From the NCBI RefSeq assembly GCF_017832355.1, contig NZ_JAFIBY010000003.1, forward strand, positions 62,001 through 126,000: a DNA stretch of 64,000 nucleotides, written 5' to 3'. Below, in pieces: positions 55,755 through 64,000 of the stretch. Under the pieces are notes generated by a model. That model worked only from the letters and a program-made list of their open reading frames with translations. It did not search any database and was not told the origin of the DNA. How positions within the stretch are numbered: the first letter of the stretch is position 1; each line of letters begins with the position of its first letter. Position numbers and translations under genes: made by a program. This stretch comes from Serratia sp. PL17 (GTDB lineage Bacteria > Pseudomonadota > Gammaproteobacteria > Enterobacterales > Enterobacteriaceae).

Positions 55755-57239
55755 TTAAACGGTTTTGAACTCGGCTTCAGCCTGTTCGAAACGTTCGGTA
55801 ATGGTCGTCGAAGGTTTGCGCCCCATCAGGCTCACCACGACGATGGCGACGCAGCCAAGCAGGAAGCCAGGGATAATTTCATACAGCCCCAACCAGGCAA
55901 AGTGTTTCCAGACGATCACGGTGCCCGCTCCCACCAGCATACCGGCCAATGCGCCATTACGCGTCATGCGTGACCACATCACAGAGATCAGGACGACCGG
56001 GCCAAAGGCCGCGCCGAAACCGGCCCACGCGTAGCTCACCAGACCCAATACGCGGTTTTCCGGGTTTGCTGCCAGTGCGATAGCCACCAACGCCACGACC
56101 AGCACCATGATACGCCCTACCCACACCAGCTCACGTTGGCTGGCACCTTTACGCAGGAAGGCTTTGTACAGGTCTTCGGTAATGGCACTTGAACAAACCA
56201 GCAGTTGGCAGCTTAGGGTGCTCATTACGGCCGCCAGAATCGCCGACAGCAGAATGCCCGCAACCCACGGGTTGAACAGAATCATCGCCAGTTCGATAAA
56301 CACGCGTTCGCCGTTCTGCGACACATTACCCGCCAATTCCGGGTTGTTGGCGAAGTAGGCAATGCCGAAGAAACCAACGGCAATGGTGCCAGCCAGACAC
56401 AGAATCATCCAGGTCATGCTGATACGGCGTGCGCTGCGGATAGTGCGGTGAGAGTCTGCGGCCATGAAACGCGCCAGAATGTGTGGTTGACCGAAATACC
56501 CCAAGCCCCAACCCAGCAGCGAAAGAATAGCCACAAAGTTCAGGCCTTTCAGCATGTCGATATTGGCCGGATTCTTCGCCTCAATCACCAGCATTGACGT
56601 GTCGATCCCCCCAACGGCAAAGATCACAATCACCGGCGTCAAGATCAGCGCGAAAATCATCAGGCTGGCCTGTACGGTGTCAGTCCAGCTCACCGCCAGG
56701 AAACCGCCAATAAAGGTATAAAGGATGGTAGCCGCAGCACCGGCCCACAGCGCCGTTTCGTAGCTCATCCCAAAGGTGCTTTCGAACAGGCGCGCGCCGG
56801 CCACGATACCGGAGGCACAATAGATGGTGAAGAATACCAGGATGACAATGGCTGAAATCACCCGCAACAGCTTGCTGCTGTCTTCAAAACGGCTGGTGAA
56901 ATAATCCGGTAACGTTAGGGCGTTATTGTTGGCCTCGGTGTGAACACGCAGCCGCCCCGCCACCAGTTTCCAGTTAAAGTAAGCGCCGATCGTCAGGCCA
57001 ATGGCAATCCAGCTTTCTGAAATGCCGGACAGGAAGATGGCGCCCGGCAGGCCCATCAGCAACCAGCCGCTCATATCTGATGCGCCGGCAGAGAGCGCGG
57101 TCACTACGCTACCCAAGCTACGACCGCCCAGAATGTAGTCGTCAAAGTTATTGGTTGCCCGGTAGGCAAGTAAGCCGATTAACACCATCCCGAAGATATA
57201 CACCAGGAAAGTCACCAGCATTGGTGTGCTCATTGTCAT
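55755..57239 (-). CDS. putP: sodium/proline symporter PutP
   Basis: 494 residues of the SSS family with about 13 transmembrane helices, close to E. coli PutP (502): STPMLVTFLVYIFGMVLIGL, FDDYILGGRSLGSVVTALSA, GASDMSGWLLMGLPGAIFLS, GGFLAVSWTDTVQASLMIFA and GWGLGYFGQPHILARFMAAD. It imports proline with sodium. The ATG at 57237-57239 has GGAG at 6 nt; upstream in-frame ATGs lack support. Divergent from putA across the shared control region. Confidence 0.95.
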   Translation of the reverse strand: MTMSTPMLVTFLVYIFGMVLIGLLAYRATNNFDDYILGGRSLGSVVTALSAGASDMSGWLLMGLPGAIFLSGISESWIAIGLTIGAYFNWKLVAGRLRVHTEANNNALTLPDYFTSRFEDSSKLLRVISAIVILVFFTIYCASGIVAGARLFESTFGMSYETALWAGAAATILYTFIGGFLAVSWTDTVQASLMIFALILTPVIVIFAVGGIDTSMLVIEAKNPANIDMLKGLNFVAILSLLGWGLGYFGQPHILARFMAADSHRTIRSARRISMTWMILCLAGTIAVGFFGIAYFANNPELAGNVSQNGERVFIELAMILFNPWVAGILLSAILAAVMSTLSCQLLVCSSAITEDLYKAFLRKGASQRELVWVGRIMVLVVALVAIALAANPENRVLGLVSYAWAGFGAAFGPVVLISVMWSRMTRNGALAGMLVGAGTVIVWKHFAWLGLYEIIPGFLLGCVAIVVVSLMGRKPSTTITERFEQAEAEFKTV

Positions 57240-57807
57240 GAAATTCTCCACTCTCATTATTATTTCGCGCTGTATTGCGATAGTTACTGCTTGCCAATCC
57301 GCCGGAACGTGGCGAAATGCGGACACCCCGCAGGTGAAATATAGTTTCCACCCGTAATTGTCTGACCGCTGGCTATCCTAGTTGACCTGTTCATTACCCA
57401 ACAAGACATTTAACAACAAAGTTACACAAAGTTTACCCTGCGTCACATTTAACCGCTCTCAAAGTTGCACCAGCTACACCCCAAAAGAGTTGCACCTCAT
57501 ATAAACGCGGCCTTACCCCTGAAATTACTGGGGATAACACGCCTAAATGCCCTATTCACCCCCGTTGTTTATCCTGTCTGTCAAAAGCAGCAGCAAGAAC
57601 CGTGCCGGTTATCGATGTTAAAAAACTGATGAAACTCACACTTCGCTCATCAGCTTGATTTAACAAGGTTGCACAAAGTTGCAACATGCAGGATATTGTC
57701 TGCATTCATCACAGCACACAACGCACGAACCTATCCCCACAGGCTATTTGGCCCGCAGTGTGTATAGCCTGATGGGATAGGTTCTTAAACACAGGAGTTG
57801 GATTGGC
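57240..57807. promoter_or_regulatory. put control region with PutA operators
   Basis: Four copies of the PutA-recognised GTTGCA occur at 57464-57469, 57489-57494, 57668-57673 and 57678-57683; the last forms the palindrome GTTGCAAC. PutA represses both divergent genes from such sites when proline is absent. No gene in these 568 bp. Confidence 0.8.
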
Positions 57808-60800
57808 ATGGGCACTACCACAATGGGCGTGAAGCTCGACGAGGCAACGCGCGATCGCATCAAAAGCGCAGCACAGCGTATCGATCGCACGCCACACTGG
57901 CTGATCAAACAAGCCATCTTTAATTATCTCGAACGTCTCGAGAACGGTTCCGATATTCCTGAAATTCCTGCACTTGCCGCCGCCGGCCAGGCCGAAGCGG
58001 ACGACATTATGCCGCAAGTGCAAGAAGAGTCCCACCAGCCATTCCTTGAATTTGCAGAACAGATTCTGCCCCAGTCGGTTAACCGCGCTGCCATCACGGC
58101 GGCTTATCGCCGCCCTGAGACCGAAGCGGTGCCGATGTTACTTGAACAAGCGCGATTACCTGCCGATCTTGCCAAAGCTACCCATAAGATGGCTTACAGC
58201 ATCGCAGAAAAATTGCGTAACCAAAAAAGTGCAAACGGCCGCGCCGGGATGGTGCAAGGTTTGCTGCAAGAGTTCTCGCTTTCCTCACAGGAAGGCGTTG
58301 CGTTGATGTGCCTGGCAGAAGCCCTGCTGCGTATTCCAGATAAGCCAACCCGTGATGCGCTGATCCGCGACAAAATCAGCAACGGCAACTGGCATTCCCA
58401 CCTCGGCCGCAGCCCGTCTCTGTTTGTTAACGCCGCCACCTGGGGCCTGCTGTTTACGGGCAAACTGGTGTCGACCCATAACGAAGCTAACCTGTCTCGC
58501 TCATTGAACCGTATTATCGGCAAAAGCGGTGAGCCGCTGATCCGCAAAGGCGTGGATATGGCGATGCGCCTGATGGGTGAACAATTCGTTACCGGTGAAA
58601 CCATCGCCGAAGCGCTGGCTAACGCCCGCAAGCTGGAAGATAAAGGTTTCCGCTACTCTTACGACATGTTGGGTGAAGCTGCCCTGACCGAAGCTGACGC
58701 CCAGGCTTATCTGGTGTCCTACCAGCAAGCCATCCACGCGATCGGCAAAGCATCCAACGGCCGTGGCATCTATGAAGGCCCGGGTATTTCGATCAAGCTT
58801 TCTGCACTGCACCCGCGCTACAGCCGCGCGCAGTACGAACGCGTCATGGAAGAGCTTTACCCGCGCTTATTGTCACTGACGCTGCAAGCGCGCCAATATG
58901 ACATCGGCATTAACATCGATGCCGAAGAAGCCGACCGTCTGGAAATCTCACTCGATCTGCTGGAAAAGCTGTGCTTTGAGCCACAATTGGCAGGCTGGAA
59001 CGGCATTGGGTTCGTTATCCAGGCCTATCAGAAACGTTGCCCGTTCGCCATCGATGCGGTGATCGACATGGCACAACGCAGCCGCCGCCGTCTGATGATC
59101 CGTCTGGTGAAAGGCGCTTACTGGGACAGCGAGATCAAACGCGCCCAAATGGACGGTCTGGAGGGCTATCCGGTATATACCCGCAAGGTCTACACCGACG
59201 TTTCCTATCTGGCCTGCGCGCGCAAACTGTTGGCTGTGCCAAATTTGATTTACCCACAGTTCGCTACTCACAATGCCCATACCCTGAGCGCCATTTACCA
59301 TTTGGCGGGCAATAACTACTACCCAGGTCAGTATGAGTTCCAATGCCTGCACGGCATGGGTGAACCCCTGTATGAGCAAGTCGTGGGTAAAGTGGCTGAC
59401 GGTAAGCTGAACCGCCCTTGCCGTATTTATGCCCCGGTCGGCACCCATGAAACGCTGCTGGCGTATCTGGTACGTCGCCTATTGGAAAACGGCGCCAATA
59501 CCTCATTCGTTAACCGCATCGCCGACGCCACGCTGCCGCTCGACGAGCTGGTTGCCGATCCTGTCAGCGCAGTCGAAACTCTGGCTGCGACGGAAGGTCA
59601 AATTGGCCTGCCGCATCCACGCATCCCGCTACCACGCGAACTGTACGGCGAGAAACGCACCAACTCCAGCGGCCTGGATCTGTCCAACGAACAGCGTCTG
59701 GCCTCCTTGTCCAGCGCACTCTTGACCAGCGCCACGCATCCATGGCGCGCAGAGCCAATTATCGACGCTGAGCTGGATCAAGGTGTTGAGCAACCGGTGA
59801 TTAACCCTGCCGAACCGGGCGATGTCGTCGGTTACGTACGTGAAGCCACCGAAGCGGAAGTCAGCCGGGCGCTTGATGCCGCCGCCGCCGCCGGCCCAAT
59901 CTGGTTTGCTACCCCACCGTCCGAACGCGCCGCGATCCTTGAACGCGCCGCTGAACTGATGGAAGGTCAGTTGCAGAGCCTGCTGGGTATTCTGGTACGC
60001 GAAGCCGGTAAAACCTTTAATAACGCCATCGCAGAAGTCCGTGAAGCGGTCGATTTCCTGCATTACTACGCAGGCCAGGTACGTGATGACTTCGCCAATG
60101 ACAGCCATCGCCCTCTGGGCCCGGTCGTCTGTATCAGCCCGTGGAACTTCCCCCTGGCAATCTTCACCGGCCAGATTGCCGCGGCACTGGCAGCAGGCAA
60201 CAGCGTGCTGGCCAAACCGGCAGAACAAACCCCACTGGTTGCCGCGCAGGCCGTGCGTATTCTGTTGGAAGCCGGTATTCCGCAAGGCGTGCTGCAACTG
60301 TTGCCAGGCCAGGGCGAGAGCGTTGGTTCGGTACTGGTTAACGATGCCCGCGTCCGCGGTGTGATGTTTACCGGTTCTACCGACGTCGCCGGTATCCTGC
60401 AGCGCAGCATCGCCGGCCGTCTGGATCCGCAAGGGCGTCCAACCCCGTTGATCGCCGAAACGGGCGGCCTGAACGCCATGATCGTGGACTCTTCGGCGCT
60501 GACTGAACAGGTCGTAACCGACGTAGTCGCTTCCGCTTTCGACAGCGCTGGCCAGCGTTGCTCTGCCCTGCGTATCCTGTGCATTCAGGAAGACGTGGCA
60601 GATCACACGTTGCAAATGTTGCGCGGTGCGATGGCCGAGTGCCGCATGGGTAACCCGGAACGCCTGTCTACCGATATCGGTCCGGTGATCGATGCCGATG
60701 CCAAAACCGGTATCGAACGCCATATCCAGGCGATGCGCGCCAAAGGCCGCAAGGTTTATCAGGCAGCGAAAGGCAATGCGCAGGATGAGAAAGAGTGGTC

Positions 60801-61779
60801 ACGCGGCACCTTCATCAAACCAACGCTGATCGAACTGGACAGCTTTGATGAGCTGCAAAAAGAGATCTTCGGCCCAGTGCTGCACGTGGTCCGCTTCCAA
60901 CGCACCAATCTGGAGTCGCTGGTCGATCAGATCAACGCCGCCGGTTATGGCCTGACGCTGGGTATCCACACGCGTATTGATGAGACCATTGCCCGCGTGA
61001 CTGAGCGCGCCAAGGTCGGTAACCTGTACGTCAACCGCAACATGGTCGGTGCAGTCGTCGGCGTGCAGCCGTTCGGCGGCGAAGGCCTGTCCGGCACCGG
61101 TCCGAAAGCCGGTGGTCCGCTGTACCTGTATCGTTTGCTGGCTAACCGCCCGGATGACGCCGTACAACGTACCCTAAACCGTCAGGATGACGAACGCCCG
61201 CTGGAAGCCACCGCACGACCACAGCTGCTAAAAGCACATCACGCGCTGGAACAGTGGGCAGTAGCCGATAAACAACCGGAACTGGTTGCCTTGGCACAGC
61301 GTTACGCCGAATTGGGCCAAGGTGGCACCATGCGTCCTCTGCCAGGCCCGACCGGCGAACGCAATACTTATGCCCTGCTACCGCGTGAGCGCGTTCTGTG
61401 CCTGGCCGATAACGAGGCCGATGCCTTGACGCAGTTGGCGGCGGTATTGGCAGTAGGCAGCAGCGTGTTGTGGCCAGAAGCCGAGCTGCAACGCAGCCTG
61501 TATCGCCGCCTGCCGGCAGCCGTTCAGGCCAGCATCAGCTTCAGCAAAGATTGGCAGCAGGATAAGGTCGAATTCGACGCCGCCATTTACCACGGCGACG
61601 CCGATCAGTTGCGTATCCTGTGTGAGCAAATCGCCCAGCGCAGCGGTGCAATCGTGTCAGTGCAGGGCTTTGCTCACGGCGAAACCAATATCCTGTTGGA
61701 GCGCCTGCTGATAGAACGCTCGCTGAGCGTGAATACCGCCGCCGCCGGCGGCAACGCCAGCCTGATGACGATCGGTTAA
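57808..61779 (+). CDS. putA: trifunctional PutA: repressor, proline dehydrogenase, P5C dehydrogenase
   Basis: 1323 residues, E. coli length (1320). The ribbon-helix-helix domain is residues 1-47 (GTTTMGVKLDEATRDRIKSA). The FAD-dependent proline dehydrogenase barrel occupies about 260-610 (YEGPGISIKLSALHPRYSRA, GFVIQAYQKR, RLVKGAYWDSEIKRAQ). The aldehyde-dehydrogenase domain occupies about 650-1120 (GPVVCISPWNFPLAIFTGQI, AETGGLNAMIVDSSA) with the catalytic cysteine in SAGQRCSALRIL. It ends in the conserved NTAAAGGNASLMTIG. It oxidises proline to glutamate and represses put genes. AGGAG precedes the ATG. Confidence 0.97.
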   Translation: MGTTTMGVKLDEATRDRIKSAAQRIDRTPHWLIKQAIFNYLERLENGSDIPEIPALAAAGQAEADDIMPQVQEESHQPFLEFAEQILPQSVNRAAITAAYRRPETEAVPMLLEQARLPADLAKATHKMAYSIAEKLRNQKSANGRAGMVQGLLQEFSLSSQEGVALMCLAEALLRIPDKPTRDALIRDKISNGNWHSHLGRSPSLFVNAATWGLLFTGKLVSTHNEANLSRSLNRIIGKSGEPLIRKGVDMAMRLMGEQFVTGETIAEALANARKLEDKGFRYSYDMLGEAALTEADAQAYLVSYQQAIHAIGKASNGRGIYEGPGISIKLSALHPRYSRAQYERVMEELYPRLLSLTLQARQYDIGINIDAEEADRLEISLDLLEKLCFEPQLAGWNGIGFVIQAYQKRCPFAIDAVIDMAQRSRRRLMIRLVKGAYWDSEIKRAQMDGLEGYPVYTRKVYTDVSYLACARKLLAVPNLIYPQFATHNAHTLSAIYHLAGNNYYPGQYEFQCLHGMGEPLYEQVVGKVADGKLNRPCRIYAPVGTHETLLAYLVRRLLENGANTSFVNRIADATLPLDELVADPVSAVETLAATEGQIGLPHPRIPLPRELYGEKRTNSSGLDLSNEQRLASLSSALLTSATHPWRAEPIIDAELDQGVEQPVINPAEPGDVVGYVREATEAEVSRALDAAAAAGPIWFATPPSERAAILERAAELMEGQLQSLLGILVREAGKTFNNAIAEVREAVDFLHYYAGQVRDDFANDSHRPLGPVVCISPWNFPLAIFTGQIAAALAAGNSVLAKPAEQTPLVAAQAVRILLEAGIPQGVLQLLPGQGESVGSVLVNDARVRGVMFTGSTDVAGILQRSIAGRLDPQGRPTPLIAETGGLNAMIVDSSALTEQVVTDVVASAFDSAGQRCSALRILCIQEDVADHTLQMLRGAMAECRMGNPERLSTDIGPVIDADAKTGIERHIQAMRAKGRKVYQAAKGNAQDEKEWSRGTFIKPTLIELDSFDELQKEIFGPVLHVVRFQRTNLESLVDQINAAGYGLTLGIHTRIDETIARVTERAKVGNLYVNRNMVGAVVGVQPFGGEGLSGTGPKAGGPLYLYRLLANRPDDAVQRTLNRQDDERPLEATARPQLLKAHHALEQWAVADKQPELVALAQRYAELGQGGTMRPLPGPTGERNTYALLPRERVLCLADNEADALTQLAAVLAVGSSVLWPEAELQRSLYRRLPAAVQASISFSKDWQQDKVEFDAAIYHGDADQLRILCEQIAQRSGAIVSVQGFAHGETNILLERLLIERSLSVNTAAAGGNASLMTIG

Positions 61780-61814
61780 TCGGTAGCACGCCTCCAATCT
61801 GCGAACCTTCCCGC

Positions 61815-61842
61815 AAACCCTGCACTCATGCAGGGTTTTTTA
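61815..61842 (+). terminator. putA terminator
   Basis: AAACCCTGCA-CTCA-TGCAGGGTTT followed by TTTATT. Confidence 0.85.
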
Positions 61843-61867
61843 TTGTCTGTACCACAGCAGAACGCTA

Positions 61868-61911
61868 GCGTATCAATCTCGTTGCCAATGAGTGTGTATG
61901 GTGCGTATCAT
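61868..61911 (+). promoter_or_regulatory. hicAB promoter and possible operator repeats
   Basis: TTGCCA (61882-61887) and TATCAT (61906-61911) form a possible -35/-10 pair with 18-bp spacing. GCGTATCA occurs twice, at 61868-61875 and 61903-61910, flanking and overlapping the promoter, a plausible HicB operator. Confidence 0.45.
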
Positions 61912-61928
61912 TAAGGGATGGTAAGTGC

Positions 61929-62111
61929 GTGAAAAGTTCAGAACTGATCGAGCTGTTAGAACGGGAAGGTTGGGTTTTAGAGCGAATAAAGGGAAGCCAT
62001 CATCAGTTTAAACACCCGAGATCCCGCCTGGTGATCACCGTTCCACACCCGCGTAAAGATCTGAAACCAGGGACACTGCGCCAAATCATGAAAGATGCCG
62101 GACTGTGCTGA
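61929..62111 (+). CDS. hicA: HicA-family mRNA interferase toxin
   Basis: 60 residues. The HicA fold starts MKSSELIELLEREGWVLERI and contains the catalytic-histidine motif GSHHQFKHP and the C-terminal PGTLRQIMKDAGL. It cleaves mRNA when free of HicB. GTG start at 61929. The gene precedes hicB by 29 bp, the usual hic order. Confidence 0.92.
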   Translation: MKSSELIELLEREGWVLERIKGSHHQFKHPRSRLVITVPHPRKDLKPGTLRQIMKDAGLC

Positions 62112-62140
62112 CAGAGCACCTTAAGTTAACAGGAAAAATT

Positions 62141-62554
62141 ATGTTCTACCCTGCTTATGTACATTCAGAACACGACGGCAGCGCCAGCGGTTTCTTCCCC
62201 GATGTGCCGGGCTGCTATTTTGCCGGTGATACCCTCGACAAAGCCTTTGAGGACGCCAAAAACGCACTGGATGCGCATTTCGAACTCCTGAGCGAAGACA
62301 ACCAGCCCATTCCGCATCCGCAGGCTGTTTCCTTCCATCTGGCACAGGATAACGACAGCCTGAACGGCGGGCAGTGGCTGTTGGTCGATATCAATATGGA
62401 TAAGTTCGATGGGCGTGCGGAACGCATCAATATCACCCTGCCGCATCGTCTGCTGAACCGGATCGATTCACTGGTACAACAGCATCCGGGCTACGGTAGC
62501 CGCAGTGCCTTTTTGGCCGCAGCTGCCCGTAATGAATTATTGAAAGTCGGTTAG
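62141..62554 (+). CDS. hicB: HicB-family antitoxin
   Basis: 137 residues. The N-terminal HicB fold (FYPAYVHSEHDGSASGFFPD, VPGCYFAGDTLDKAFEDAKN) is followed by a C-terminal ribbon-helix-helix DNA-binding domain (INITLPHRLLNRIDSLVQQ, GSRSAFLAAAARNEL). It neutralises HicA and autoregulates the operon. The ATG at 62141 has AGGAAAAA upstream; an earlier in-frame start overlaps hicA. Confidence 0.92.
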   Translation: MFYPAYVHSEHDGSASGFFPDVPGCYFAGDTLDKAFEDAKNALDAHFELLSEDNQPIPHPQAVSFHLAQDNDSLNGGQWLLVDINMDKFDGRAERINITLPHRLLNRIDSLVQQHPGYGSRSAFLAAAARNELLKVG

Positions 62555-62585
62555 TCGAGAGCCAGGGGGCAAAATGCCCCCCTTC

Positions 62586-63338
62586 TTACTGATTCAAAAA
62601 CTTATCGAGGAATTGTTGAGTGCGTTGGTGTTGCGGGTTAGCGAACAGTTCTTTCGCTGGACCTTGCTCAACGATGCGACCGTGATCCATAAAGATGGCG
62701 CGGTCGGCCACATCGCGGGCAAAGCTCATTTCATGCGTCACAATCACCATGGTGCGCTTTTCTTCCGCCAGCGAACGAATGGTGTTGAGCACCTCGCCCA
62801 CCAGCTCGGGATCGAGCGCGGAGGTCGGTTCATCAAACAGGATCACTTCCGGTTGCATCGCCAGCGCACGGGCAATCGCCACCCGCTGTTGCTGCCCACC
62901 AGAGAGACGACGCGGATAGGCCGACTCTTTGCCGTTCAAACCCACTTTGGCCAACAGTGCCCGTGCACGTTGTTCAGCCGTAGTCTTTGATTCACCTTTA
63001 ACGATGACCGGGCCTTCAATAATGTTCTCCAGCACCGAACGATGCGGGAATAAATTGAAGTTCTGGAACACAAAGCCCACCTGTTGGCGTAAAGCACGCA
63101 CCAAGGTTTTCTGTTTGCTCAGCGGTTTTGAACTGTCGATTTTAATATCACCAACCTGAATAGTGCCAGAATCCGGCACTTCCAGCAGGTTGATACAACG
63201 CAGCAACGTGGTTTTACCCGAGCCGCTGGGCCCGATAATCGCGACCACCTCGCCCGTAGCGACCTCCAGATCAATCCCATGTAGCACCGTTTGACCTTTG
63301 AATTTCTTGGTCAAATGTTTTACTTCAATGGCACTCAT
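62586..63338 (-). CDS. tcyN: L-cystine ABC transporter ATP-binding protein TcyN
   Basis: 250 residues, nearly the E. coli TcyN (YecC) sequence: Walker A IIGPSGSGKTTLLRCIN, Q-loop FVFQNFNLFPHRSVLENIIE, signature LSGGQQQRVAIARALAMQ, Walker [15 protein letters not shown] and IVTHEMSFARDVADRAIFMD. It drives cystine uptake with TcyL and the binding protein TcyJ. It starts 3 bp after tcyL. Confidence 0.93.
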   Translation of the reverse strand: MSAIEVKHLTKKFKGQTVLHGIDLEVATGEVVAIIGPSGSGKTTLLRCINLLEVPDSGTIQVGDIKIDSSKPLSKQKTLVRALRQQVGFVFQNFNLFPHRSVLENIIEGPVIVKGESKTTAEQRARALLAKVGLNGKESAYPRRLSGGQQQRVAIARALAMQPEVILFDEPTSALDPELVGEVLNTIRSLAEEKRTMVIVTHEMSFARDVADRAIFMDHGRIVEQGPAKELFANPQHQRTQQFLDKFLNQ

Positions 63339-63341
63339 GCA

Positions 63342-64000
63342 TTACTCCTGATCCTGGCGGTTTACGTGGGCTTCCAGACGGTTTTGCAGCGCTGAGAGCA
63401 ACGTCGCCATCACCCAATAAATCAACGACGCCGCCAAATACATGGTAAAGACTTCCAGCGTGCGCGAGGTAATCAGCTGCGCCTGACGGAACAGCTCCGG
63501 CACCTGAATGGTCGCCGCCAGCGAGGTGTCTTTCACCAGGCCGATAAAGCTGTTGCCCAATGGTGGTAATGCGGTACGCGCCGCCTGCGGCAAGATCACC
63601 CGGCGCAGCGTTTGCCAGCGGGTCATACCGATACTGGCCGCGGCTTCCCACTGCCCTTTTTCGATCGACGAAATTGCCGCTCGCAGGGTTTCTGAGGTAT
63701 AGGCTGCCGTATTGAGCGACAGGCCAATCAACGCCGCCGGGAAGGGATCAAACTCGATACCGAACTGCGGCAAACCGTAGTAAATCATGAATAGCTGCGC
63801 GATCAACGGCGTGCCGCGGAACAGCGACACATAAATGCGCGACAGCCACGACAGCGGCCATAACGGCGAAAGGCGCATCAGCGCCAGCACAAAACCGAGC
63901 AGTAAGCCAAGCGCCATGCCCCCCAGGCTGAGCTGGAGAGTGAGTATCGCGCCCCGCAATAAAAATGGCGCTGAATCCAGCGCCAGTTGGATACTTTCGT
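63342..64000 (-). CDS. tcyL: L-cystine ABC transporter permease TcyL, partial
   Basis: The frame continues through the right window edge; codons beyond the first internal start read ESIQLALDSAPFLLRGA, matching the beginning of E. coli TcyL (YecS), so only the first few codons are missing. Visible: LQLSLGGMALGLLLGFVLAL, YVSLFRGTPLIAQLFMIYYG and the EAA loop GQWEAAASIGMTRWQTLRRV. Inner-membrane permease of the cystine system. Confidence 0.93.
   Translation of the reverse strand, partial: ESIQLALDSAPFLLRGAILTLQLSLGGMALGLLLGFVLALMRLSPLWPLSWLSRIYVSLFRGTPLIAQLFMIYYGLPQFGIEFDPFPAALIGLSLNTAAYTSETLRAAISSIEKGQWEAAASIGMTRWQTLRRVILPQAARTALPPLGNSFIGLVKDTSLAATIQVPELFRQAQLITSRTLEVFTMYLAASLIYWVMATLLSALQNRLEAHVNRQDQE

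Noticed and set aside
59629-60723. 364-codon minus-strand frame opposite putA
   Set aside because: Antisense shadow of a highly conserved aldehyde-dehydrogenase domain with strong codon bias.
1-64000. CRISPR arrays, tRNA and rRNA genes
   Set aside because: No regularly spaced short repeats and no tRNA or rRNA signatures were seen in any part of the window.

Overview
The window reads as chromosome of an enterobacterium of the Serratia/Yersiniaceae type, roughly mid-50s % GC outside one AT-rich island. Encoded proteins resemble E. coli K-12 counterparts closely (NarK, NarX, NarL, ChaA, ChaC, Cbl, LpxO, PhoH, YncD, EfeUOB, PutP, PutA, TcyN). It also carries a Klebsiella-type assimilatory nitrate (nas) cluster that K-12 lacks. 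Genus assignment is inference from gene content and similarity remembered without database access.

Layout. 1-2660: start of an epimerase-like gene, a ToxR/CadC-type membrane regulator, about 800 bp without genes, then a 670-bp inverted-repeat element. 2664-8393: narK divergent from narXL, with ychO convergent to narL; narGHJI is not in its usual place beyond narK. 8922-10304: an orphan prepilin peptidase and a periplasmic PEBP-like protein. 10251-22455: nasR followed by nasF-nasE-nasD-nasB-nasA-cobA, the complete route from nitrate uptake to ammonium plus siroheme supply. It has a sigma-54 promoter and a NasR-responsive leader terminator; nasC and nasB are fused in frame. 22514-30397: a peptide-type ABC transporter operon with two substrate-binding proteins, next to the sulfur regulator Cbl. 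30776-35180: chaC, a Fur-controlled siderophore-interacting protein, chaA and lpxO.

35545-48352 is a decayed island of tandem P2/186-like prophage remnants lodged at the phoH terminator. It has two cos sites in the same orientation, two 3' fragments of the portal gene Q, two ogr copies (one dead), S, R, lysC, a lysB fragment, and a V-D fusion left by a deletion. I see no integrase, capsid or replication gene. AT-rich cargo genes sit between the ogr copies, between S and V, and beside the right-hand cos site, where P2 carries its old and tin exclusion genes. The most notable is a tightly coupled three-gene operon (44897-47644) whose first product has a possible PD-(D/E)XK nuclease core. It is the best candidate here for an undescribed, perhaps anti-phage, system.

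48371-64000 returns to core genome: phoH, yncD, the Fur-regulated ferrous-iron operon efeUOB, the divergent proline genes putP and putA around PutA operators, a hicAB toxin-antitoxin pair, and the cystine ABC genes tcyN and tcyL (the latter cut by the window end).

The nitrate genes form two systems: respiratory sensing and transport (narK/narX/narL, FNR box) and assimilation (nas, sigma-54/NasR). Iron genes appear twice under apparent Fur boxes.
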